A DNA stretch of 32,981 bases from Christensenella sp. UBA4263 (GTDB lineage: Bacteria; Bacillota; Clostridia; Christensenellales; Aristaeellaceae). Every line of letters begins with the position of its first letter. Positions within the stretch are counted from its first letter, which is position 1. The notes beneath the pieces are model-generated. The model did no database searches. It was not told the DNA's origin and saw nothing but the letters and a program-made list of their open reading frames with translations. The position numbers and the translations under genes were made by a program. The stretch is taken from positions 1 to 32,981 of the forward strand of contig DGWH01000042.1 in NCBI GenBank assembly GCA_002395225.1. The letters run 5' to 3'. Positions 8,871 through 14,906 of this stretch are shown here, one piece after another.

Positions 8871-9842
8871 TTACTTGATGACCTTGAGTGCCTTTCGGTC
8901 AATGGTCAGCGCCACAAAGATGAGGAAAATAATGCCCTTGATCAGCTGCTGCATGGCAGATTCAAAGCCCAGCATGACCAGTCCGTTATTGAGTACGGTG
9001 TACATCAGTGTGCCCACCACGATATTGGAAAAACGAACCTTGGCACCGCCGGTAATGGGCAGGCCGCCCAGGACCAGTGAAATCAGGATCTGCGTCTCCA
9101 GCTGATTGCCCGCCGTTGCCGTGATGGAACCGACCTTGATGACGTTGACAAAGGCAGCCAGTCCGGTGAGCGCACCCGCCGCCACGAACGCCAGGAACTT
9201 GACCCGGTCCGTACGGACACCGGAAAAGCGCGCCGCCGTCTCACCGGCCCCCACAGCCTTCACATTGTTTCCGATGCGGGTAAACTTGAAGAGGAAGAAG
9301 GCCACCAGCAGAACCACGACCGTAATGGCGATTTTCAGTTCGTTGCTGTCCAGCGCCTTGATTGCCGGGCTGGCCGGAATGGCGGTTTCCGTCGTCATGT
9401 AGGCACAGACCCCGCGGAACAGGTACATGGTACAGATCGTGACGATAAAGCTCTGCAGCTTGAACTTCACATGGAAGAATCCGTTCAGCGCGCCAATGGC
9501 TGCGCCGGTCAGGATTCCGCCCAGGATGGCCAGCGGCACGCTGTAGAATGACAGCATGCTGACCACGATGGAGGCGACGCCCAGGGTCGAACCCTCCGTA
9601 AAGTCGATGGAGCCCAGAGTCATGACAAAGAAGACGCCGGTGCACACGATCATGGGATAATAGACCTGTGAGAGCAACAGCCGGATCCGCTTGGGTTTCA
9701 GGATGCTGCCCTCTGTCAGGATGTTCATCACGACAACAATGACAATCAGGCCGATAAACGGAAGCAGTCCCTTGAACAAGTCGCTTGTCAGGAACATGCG
9801 AAGCTTTGAAGGCTCTGCCTCTCTTGAACGTTTGTTTTCCAT
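8871..9842 (-). CDS. Sugar-type ABC transporter permease (RbsC/LsrD-like)
   Basis: This 323-residue inner-membrane permease belongs to the BPD_transp_2 family (ribose, xylose and AI-2 importers). It has about nine hydrophobic segments. The family signatures include the segment MTLGSIDFTEGSTLG and the coupling-loop region NNVKAVGAGETAARFSGV. The end is a short basic tail (RKALKVIK). I chose ATG 9842 because AAGGAGG lies 9 bases before it; the longer open frame to 9887 would overlap the upstream ATPase gene and lacks such a site. The 13-base gap to the ATPase gene and the shared order with a second, different permease indicate a heteromeric channel. Confidence 0.92.
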   Translation of the reverse strand: MENKRSREAEPSKLRMFLTSDLFKGLLPFIGLIVIVVVMNILTEGSILKPKRIRLLLSQVYYPMIVCTGVFFVMTLGSIDFTEGSTLGVASIVVSMLSFYSVPLAILGGILTGAAIGALNGFFHVKFKLQSFIVTICTMYLFRGVCAYMTTETAIPASPAIKALDSNELKIAITVVVLLVAFFLFKFTRIGNNVKAVGAGETAARFSGVRTDRVKFLAFVAAGALTGLAAFVNVIKVGSITATAGNQLETQILISLVLGGLPITGGAKVRFSNIVVGTLMYTVLNNGLVMLGFESAMQQLIKGIIFLIFVALTIDRKALKVIK

Positions 9843-9855
9843 CTGCTTCGCCTCC

Positions 9856-11355
9856 TTAAACCATTTTCGCAATGAGCTCTTCTTCACTGAGCTGCTCGCT
9901 GCGCAGGAATTCTCCGTTGATCTTTCCGTCCTTGAGAATCAGAATGCGGTCTGACATGCCCAGCAGTTCGGGAATTTCCTCGGAAATCATGATGATGGAC
10001 TTCCCCTTTTTCCTGAGTTCCCCCATCAGGGCATAGATGGCCTGCTTGACCTTCACATCAATGCCCCGGGTGGGCGAATCCAACACCAGGATATCGCTGT
10101 CCTTGCCCATCCAGCGCGCCAGAACGGCTTTCTGCTTGTTTCCGCCGGAGAGATCCGACACGTACTGATGGACGTTCTGCATTTTCGTCTGCATGTTTTC
10201 CGCATGCGTCCGTGCAAAATTGGTCAGTTTCCGGCCGTTCAGGATCTTGTGATTTGCCAGATCATCCAGGCTGGGCAGGACGATGTTGTTTCGAATGGAT
10301 TCATTGAGGATAATGGACTCATTGTCCCGGTCCTTGGAGGCATAGGCAATGGAATGCTTGATGGCCGTGGGGATGTCGTTGATCTCGGTTCCATCTGACA
10401 ATTTGACCCGTCCGGTCCGATCCCAGGAAGCACCGAAAATCGCCTTTCCGACCTCGTGCATTCCGCATTCGGAAAGACCGCCGAATCCCAGGATCTCGCC
10501 CCGGTGCAGTTCAAAGGAGATGTTCTCAATTTCTCCGGGAACGGAGACGTTTTCAACGGAGAGGACCACCTCATCCGAAACCGGCGTGCCGTAATCCGTC
10601 CGGTAATACGTGGAGCCGATTTCACGTCCGACCATCAGCCGCTTCAGATCATCCTCCGTCACATCCGACGCTTTGACGGTATCGATGTACTCGCCGTCCC
10701 GCAGGATCGTGATGGTGTCCGAATGTTCCAGCACCTCGCCCAGGTCATGGCTGATGAAGATGACGGAGCGCCCGTCTGCCCGGGTTTTGTCCATGATCTT
10801 GTACAGTTCAAGACGCCCGTTCTGGGAAAGCGCCGTCGTAGTCTCATCCACGATGAGAATTTTGGGCTTCATATAGGTCGCCTTGACGATCTCCACCAGC
10901 TTGCGGTCCTCAAAGTTATAGTGGTCGATCATCTGTGCGGCATGAATCCGTCCGAATCCGTATTCATCCAGCAGGCGCTGCGCTTCCCGGTTCATGGCAC
11001 GGGTATCCTTGATGCCGTGATGGACAAAGGGATCCTCGTGTCCGAGGAAAATGTTTTCTGCCACGGTCAGTCCGGAAAGGGTGCCCATTTCCTGGACGAT
11101 AATCGCTACGCCCGCATTATTGGCCTCAACCTGGTTGGTGATATGCAGTTCATTGCCATCCAGGGTAAACGTTCCGCCGCCAATGGAGTAGATGCCGCAG
11201 AGCATCTGGCAGAACGTGCTTTTGCCGGACCCGTTCTCACCGATCAGGGCACGGATCTCCCCGGCCGCAATGGTAATGCTGACATCGTTTACCGCATGGG
11301 TTAATCCAAAACGCTTGTCGATATGGCTGGCAACAAGCAGTGTTTTCTTTTCCAT
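9856..11355 (-). CDS. Sugar ABC transporter ATP-binding protein, double NBD (RbsA/MglA-like)
   Basis: The 499-residue protein has two tandem ABC domains, as in RbsA and MglA, and energises import through the two flanking permeases. NBD1 has a normal Walker A (GENGSGKST, residues 39-47) and Walker B (KILIVDETTTALS), but its signature position reads YNFEDRKLVEIVKA instead of LSxGQ. NBD2 has a degenerate Walker A region (GFGGLSECGMHEVGK) but a good signature (DLSGGNKQKA) and Walker B (DILVLDSPTRGIDV). Pairing NBD1 Walker A with the NBD2 signature therefore gives one complete ATP site and one degenerate site. The start at 11355 has GAGGAGG 5 bases before it, and the gap to the upstream permease is 10 bases. 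Confidence 0.95.
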   Translation of the reverse strand: MEKKTLLVASHIDKRFGLTHAVNDVSITIAAGEIRALIGENGSGKSTFCQMLCGIYSIGGGTFTLDGNELHITNQVEANNAGVAIIVQEMGTLSGLTVAENIFLGHEDPFVHHGIKDTRAMNREAQRLLDEYGFGRIHAAQMIDHYNFEDRKLVEIVKATYMKPKILIVDETTTALSQNGRLELYKIMDKTRADGRSVIFISHDLGEVLEHSDTITILRDGEYIDTVKASDVTEDDLKRLMVGREIGSTYYRTDYGTPVSDEVVLSVENVSVPGEIENISFELHRGEILGFGGLSECGMHEVGKAIFGASWDRTGRVKLSDGTEINDIPTAIKHSIAYASKDRDNESIILNESIRNNIVLPSLDDLANHKILNGRKLTNFARTHAENMQTKMQNVHQYVSDLSGGNKQKAVLARWMGKDSDILVLDSPTRGIDVKVKQAIYALMGELRKKGKSIIMISEEIPELLGMSDRILILKDGKINGEFLRSEQLSEEELIAKMV

Positions 11356-11365
11356 ACCGTCCTCC

Positions 11366-12313
11366 TCACTTGACCACAGAGCCCTTCTTCCCCCTCGCTG
11401 TCAAAGCAACGATGGCAAGAAGTGCCGCACCGGTCACGATGTTCTGGACGGTTGTCGGTGCACCGAGCGCCACGAATCCGTTGAAAATAATGGCGATAAT
11501 GAATTCACCGACAATGATTGCCGTAATGGGCGTTCCATACTTCCGGAACGCAATGCCGAAAAACGTTCCCATGAGCGGCTGGAAGTTCCGGCTCATGGTG
11601 CTCATGCCGGTCAGTGCCGTCATGGTCGTTCCGTAGGAAACGGTCAGGATGGCCATGATGCCCACGAAGAAGTGCAGCAGGGTGAACCCGATGAGCTTGT
11701 ACTTCTTGACATTGATGCCCATGTTTTTCGCCGTGAACTCATTGCTGCCGATGGCATTGCAGTAGGTGCCGATCCGGGTATAGTTGAGAATAAAGTACAT
11801 CAGCAGGAAAGCCAGAACCGACAGAATCAGGTTCCCCGGCGCGCCGGAGAAGAAACGCAGTTCCGCGGGAAGGGTCTGCTTGCTGCCCCCTGCCACAAAA
11901 ACGGCAATACTTTCAAAAATCAGCATCAGGCCGACCGTGACGATCATGGAAGGCACATTCAGCTGATTGTAGAGGATTCCGATAAGAATGCCGATAATCG
12001 TTCCGCAGCCCAGGCAGCCGACGATGAATCCCACGTACCCAAAGCGCTGGGACAGAAGGACGCCGACGATGGAAGACAGAACAATGTTTGAGCCGATGGC
12101 AAAGTCGAACAGGCCCATGACCACGATGAAATACAGGCCGCACCCGCCGACGGAATAGATAATGGATGACTGGAAATAGGCATAGAGATTCTGAAGGCTG
12201 CCAAAGTTGCCCGGCGTCAGAATTTTGAATATCGCATAGAAGAACAGCACCATGGCAGCCAGGACCATAAGCCCGTAATACCTGCTGCTCTTCAGCTTTG
12301 AGAGTTTTTGCAT
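11366..12313 (-). CDS. Sugar-type ABC transporter permease (RbsC/LsrC-like)
   Basis: A 315-residue polytopic membrane protein of the BPD_transp_2 family, distinct from the second permease at 8871-9842. Conserved family pieces are GLFDFAIGSNIVLSSIVG near the third helix and the cytoplasmic loop TRIGTYCNAIGSNEFTAKNMG. Two unlike permeases with a fused ATPase are seen in AI-2 (Lsr) and rhamnose importers, whereas ribose importers use two copies of one permease. This limits the possible type but does not name the substrate. The gene begins about 107 bases after the binding-protein gene, with a terminator-like hairpin in that gap. Confidence 0.92.
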   Translation of the reverse strand: MQKLSKLKSSRYYGLMVLAAMVLFFYAIFKILTPGNFGSLQNLYAYFQSSIIYSVGGCGLYFIVVMGLFDFAIGSNIVLSSIVGVLLSQRFGYVGFIVGCLGCGTIIGILIGILYNQLNVPSMIVTVGLMLIFESIAVFVAGGSKQTLPAELRFFSGAPGNLILSVLAFLLMYFILNYTRIGTYCNAIGSNEFTAKNMGINVKKYKLIGFTLLHFFVGIMAILTVSYGTTMTALTGMSTMSRNFQPLMGTFFGIAFRKYGTPITAIIVGEFIIAIIFNGFVALGAPTTVQNIVTGAALLAIVALTARGKKGSVVK

Positions 12314-12370
12314 GTGCTCGCTTCCTTTTCAGGTTAATGCTGGGGAAACCCCTGAACGGATAACATCACA

Positions 12371-12407
12371 AAAAACCGGAGCCAGTCGCGCCTGACCAGC
12401 CCCGGTT
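12371..12407 (-). terminator. Partial terminator between binding-protein and permease genes
   Basis: In minus-strand RNA AACCGG pairs with CCGGUU and the stem continues inward through mixed Watson-Crick and G-U pairs to about 14 bp, followed by UUUUG. The G-U pairs fit only the minus strand. It sits 12 bases after the stop of the binding-protein gene inside the operon. Such an element lets the binding protein be made in excess over the membrane subunits. Confidence 0.75.
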
Positions 12408-12419
12408 CACTGGGAAATC

Positions 12420-13538
12420 TTACTTGGCGTGACGGGAGACGACATCCTCAACAGACAGCTTCGCGCAGCTCTCTGCCAGGTCATCATACGGCAGCTCGGC
12501 GAGCGCCTTGATTTCGTCCTCGTAATACGGAAGTTCGGTTCCGGTGAAATACTTGGCATAGTTCGCATAGTCTTCCGGGGAAGCAACGAACATGTACGGG
12601 AAAACCATGTCATAGAATCCGTCGGTGCTCACGGCATAGTTGCCCTTGATGGCGTTGTAAACCATGAGGAACGCAAAGAACGGATCGGCATAGTGTCCGC
12701 CGGACTCAGCTGCCATCGCGCCGGTCTCCAGCTTCACATCCAGATCGGGGAGGAAGTCGGTGGAAACAACCGCGATCTTTCCGGTCAGGCCCATGGCCTC
12801 AATACCGGCAATAGCGCCCAGCAGGGTATCTCCGCCGCCGCCGGCAACGATGAGAGCATCGATGTCAGGATTCGCCTGAATGATCGCCTCGGCAGTTGCA
12901 CGGCCGGTGTCGGTCGTGGTACGGCCGTACTGGGGCTCAAGCAGGGTAACCTTGTCATCCGGATGTGCTTCGTTCCAGGCCTCAACGCCCGCCTGATAGC
13001 CGGCATAACGGCCGAGGAAGGTGGCATCGCCCGGTTCCCATCCTTCAAGACCGATCTTGCGGCAGCCCTTCTGCTCGGCAAGAATGGTCACGAGGGTTTT
13101 GCCGTTGTCAAACTCGGACTCATGAACAGCGCCCACATAATACGGAGAAGCACTGGCCTGAGCATATTCTTCCGGATTGGCTTCCTTGTCAATGACGCGG
13201 AAGAACTGGGCAACATACACCTCATTCTCATCACAGGTCTTAATGACAGAACCCATCTCGGCAGAAGCGGAGTTGCAGATGATAATGCCATCGCAGTCCG
13301 CCATAGCCAGCGTTTCGGCACTGGCCGTGACCTGCTCGGAGATATGTGCCTGGTCAACCCACTGAGTCTCAACACCCAGGGCCTCAGCGGCGGCATCGAT
13401 CATACGCTTGCACTCGCTGCCAAGCGTATCCGTGGAACTCCAGATGGAAATACCGATCTTAATAGGCTTATCCGCCAGTGCGCTCATGCATACCAGAACC
13501 AGCACCAGTGAAAGAAGCAGGGCAACAAATTTCTTCAT
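12420..13538 (-). CDS. Sugar ABC transporter substrate-binding protein (periplasmic binding protein type 1)
   Basis: The 372-residue secreted receptor starts with a signal peptide (MKKFVALLLSLVLVLVCMSALA) and the mature part begins DKPIKIGISIW. The single Cys in the signal region is not in a lipobox, so how it stays at the cell surface is unclear. The fold is the PBP1 (RbsB/LsrB) type: motifs DGIIICNSASAEMGS, the hinge NPDIDALIVAGGGGD and a C-terminal helical tail. The substrate cannot be told from the sequence; sugars or AI-2-like compounds are typical of the family. I chose ATG 13538, which has AAAGGAGG 7 bases before it, rather than 13559. It is the first gene of the importer operon and is followed by a partial terminator. 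No catabolic enzyme gene is adjacent. Confidence 0.93.
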   Translation of the reverse strand: MKKFVALLLSLVLVLVCMSALADKPIKIGISIWSSTDTLGSECKRMIDAAAEALGVETQWVDQAHISEQVTASAETLAMADCDGIIICNSASAEMGSVIKTCDENEVYVAQFFRVIDKEANPEEYAQASASPYYVGAVHESEFDNGKTLVTILAEQKGCRKIGLEGWEPGDATFLGRYAGYQAGVEAWNEAHPDDKVTLLEPQYGRTTTDTGRATAEAIIQANPDIDALIVAGGGGDTLLGAIAGIEAMGLTGKIAVVSTDFLPDLDVKLETGAMAAESGGHYADPFFAFLMVYNAIKGNYAVSTDGFYDMVFPYMFVASPEDYANYAKYFTGTELPYYEDEIKALAELPYDDLAESCAKLSVEDVVSRHAK

Positions 13539-13562
13539 GATTTTTCCTCCTTTTTCCATCGG

Positions 13563-13633
13563 CCGGAACGAGTTTGAACAGGCGCGTTCAATTCTGTTCC
13601 GGTTTCATTCTGTATGCACTTCGTTCAAGTGCA
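13563..13633 (-). promoter_or_regulatory. Structured leader of the ABC importer operon (two hairpins)
   Basis: Between the possible promoter and the binding-protein gene are two inverted repeats. One is TGCACTT-CGTTC-AAGTGCA (13615-13633, perfect 7-bp arms). The other pairs CCGGAAC with GTTCCGG (13563-13569 and 13596-13602) and has an inner TGAAC/GTTCA pair. Neither is followed by a U-run. They may be operators or mRNA-stabilising structures; no known riboswitch is recognised. Confidence 0.4.
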
Positions 13634-13652
13634 ACACAGGATTCTTGGATAA

Positions 13653-13681
13653 ATTTTATCAAAACCGACCGCCTGTGTACA
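13653..13681 (-). promoter_or_regulatory. Candidate promoter of the ABC importer operon
   Basis: On the minus strand TGTACA (4/6 match to the -35) and TAAAAT (5/6 to the -10) are 17 bases apart. The -10 lies inside the palindrome GATAAATTTTATC (13648-13660), which could be an operator. The -35 is weak, so an activator may be needed. Confidence 0.4.
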
Positions 13682-13792
13682 GCTTTCAAAAGTATAAATC
13701 CATTTTATTTTGGTTTAAATCTTTTTTGTCCCCTTCCCCGTTCCGTTCAGACGCAGTCCGTCCGCAGCAAAAAGCGCCCCGTTCAGCAGCAG

Positions 13793-13832
13793 AAAAAGGG
13801 CTTCGAAACCCTTTCGTTTCGAAGCCCCTTTT
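13793..13832 (-). terminator. Strong terminator of the 67-aa gene
   Basis: On the minus strand GGGCTTCGAAAC pairs with GTTTCGAAGCCC (12 bp, 6-base loop), followed by TTTTT. The stop codon of the 67-aa gene abuts the hairpin, so little or no 3' untranslated sequence separates them. The poly-A side (AAAAGG) makes it possibly bidirectional. Confidence 0.93.
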
Positions 13833-14035
13833 CAGTAGGTCCATTTTTCATAATGTACATACGCGTCCTCGGCCTTGTTGTGCTTCATCAGACGCATCAG
13901 GCCATTCTGCTCGGGAACGTATTTCCTGGCAAATGCACTGGCCTCATCCAGTCTCTCAAAATTGCCCACAATGATCTCCTCACCCTTTTCCGTGATAAAG
14001 AGCATCTTATATGTAGGACGATAGGGCTGGCTCAT
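13832..14035 (-). CDS. Small protein of unknown function (67 aa)
   Basis: I do not recognise this protein. It is hydrophilic, with no signal or membrane segment, and begins MSQPYRPTYKMLFITEKGEE, continuing with a mixed helix and strand pattern (IIVGNFERLDEASAFARKYV) and an aromatic C-terminus (YVHYEKWTY). The fold may be a small alpha/beta domain. It is well supported as a gene: AAGGAGG lies 8 bases before ATG 14035, a very strong terminator touches its stop, and a consensus-like promoter lies about 350 bases upstream. It is a monocistronic unit between two transport loci, and the long leader suggests regulated expression. Confidence 0.75.
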   Translation of the reverse strand: MSQPYRPTYKMLFITEKGEEIIVGNFERLDEASAFARKYVPEQNGLMRLMKHNKAEDAYVHYEKWTY

Positions 14036-14236
14036 GTTTCAAACCTCCTTACAAGAGGCTCCATCCCTAATTGAATACGGCGGGGTACCTGTAAACTTCT
14101 TCCTGTTCCGCACTGATCCATCGGAGCAGAGTCTCAGACATCTGTACCCTACGGCACAGACAACTGTCAGTTGCATCATTTCAGGCCGTTCATCATCCCT
14201 GATCAGAACCTCCCTGACCTGGCAGCGGCTTTGTCC

Positions 14237-14302
14237 CTATCGGATGATATTCCTGAATAAAGAACGCCTGAACTGTTGATCATTCAGAAGCATGTTAACC
14301 AT
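14237..14302 (-). CDS. Possible 21-codon leader ORF upstream of the 67-aa gene
   Basis: A short frame reads MVNMLLNDQQFRRSLFRNII plus Arg and then TAG. The second ATG (14293) has AAAGGTG about 9 bases before it. It lies in the long leader of the 67-aa gene and could be a regulatory upstream ORF. Its sequence shows no run of one amino acid that would point to classical attenuation. Support is weak. Confidence 0.25.
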   Translation of the reverse strand: MVNMLLNDQQFRRSLFRNIIR

Positions 14303-14354
14303 CACCTTTCACCTGGGGAAAGATCTACCTATTAATGGCACTTATATTAAAATA

Positions 14355-14379
14355 AATTGATATTTTAACAATATCAATT
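14355..14379 (-). promoter_or_regulatory. Perfect 10-bp palindrome at the transcription start: likely operator
   Basis: AATTGATATT and AATATCAATT (10-bp arms, 5-base spacer) begin 8 bases after the -10 box of the promoter at 14388-14416 and so overlap or directly follow the expected start site. That is a usual place for a repressor operator. It could instead form a hairpin at the RNA 5' end. Confidence 0.55.
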
Positions 14380-14387
14380 CTGAGCTC

Positions 14388-14416
14388 ATACTACCATTAA
14401 TTGTTTATCAAGTCAA
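14388..14416 (-). promoter_or_regulatory. Sigma-A type promoter driving the 67-aa gene
   Basis: On the minus strand TTGACT (14416-14411) and TAGTAT (14393-14388) are 17 bases apart, 5/6 and 4/6 matches to consensus in AT-rich surroundings. The only same-strand gene before the next terminator is the 67-aa protein, giving a leader of about 350 bases. Confidence 0.65.
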
Positions 14417-14559
14417 TCTTTTCCGCCTGACCGCACCAACCGTTTTCATTATTACATGAATCTGCAGCCAAATGTTTGTTACCTTTATCGTTAAACCTTC
14501 CTTATTTTAGCGCTTTTTTTGCACAATCCCTTTGAATCAGCAGAATAGCGCTTTTAATA

Positions 14560-14600
14560 ATTGTATAGTTTATTTTCAGTATTTGTCCATTATTGACAAA
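14560..14600. promoter_or_regulatory. Promoter-like boxes on both strands around an inverted repeat
   Basis: On the minus strand TGGACA (14589-14584) and TACAAT (14565-14560) are 18 bases apart. On the plus strand TTGACA occurs at 14593-14598 with only a poor -10. Both -35 boxes lie in or beside the inverted repeat TTTGTC/GACAAA (14582-14587 and 14595-14600). A minus-strand start here would give a second, longer leader for the 67-aa gene. Confidence 0.35.
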
Positions 14601-14824
14601 CTTTCGTTTTTTTGAAAATACATATTGCTTTTGGCATGATATTTGTGTAAAATTCCACTTGTTAGATGAATCTAACCCTCCCATTAACCTTCCTTATCAA
14701 GCCGATGTCTGTTTGGACGCCAGACATCAAACGTTCGAGTTTTGCCACATGGGTGTTTCCTCTGTTACGTTCTGTCACTGTCCGGATGCAGAAATGCGCC
14801 GGAGACAGCGTTCAGGGGAAAATG

Positions 14825-14860
14825 AAAAACGGCTTCACAGAGACGACGCTCTGAGAAGCC
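14825..14860 (-). terminator. Terminator after the peptidoglycan-binding protein gene
   Basis: On the minus strand GGCTTC and CTCTG-containing arms pair (11 pairs with one mismatch, 6-base loop) and are followed by GTTTTTC. It lies about 47 bases after the stop of the gene at 14907. Confidence 0.85.
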
Positions 14861-14906
14861 TTTTCTTCTTTTTCACTGAAATCCGGCTCAGGGCCGGGAC
14901 CAGGGA

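Larger units (their letters stand above)
14036..14906. other. Long intergenic region with a leader, promoters and hairpins
   Basis: This 871-base stretch holds no convincing large gene. From left to right it contains the leader of the 67-aa gene (14036-14381), a palindrome and promoter (14355-14416), and an AT-rich stretch with two AAAAGCGCTA repeats (about 14508-14519 and 14543-14554, minus-strand sense). Further right are a second set of promoter-like boxes on both strands (about 14560-14600), an isolated hairpin GATGTCTG/CAGACATC (14704-14728), and the terminator of the peptidoglycan-binding protein gene (14825-14860). Open frames on either strand here have poor coding character and cross the terminator or promoters. 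Confidence 0.6.

Noticed and set aside
13675..13695. Possible cre (CcpA) site near the ABC promoter (TTGAAAGCTGTACAC)
   Set aside because: It differs from the consensus at about three positions, including the central CG, so it is not supported.
14036..14900. tRNA or known structured RNA in the long intergenic regions
   Set aside because: I looked for cloverleaf, TpsiC-arm and common riboswitch motifs here and at 25562-25884 and saw none; hairpins present are simple stems.
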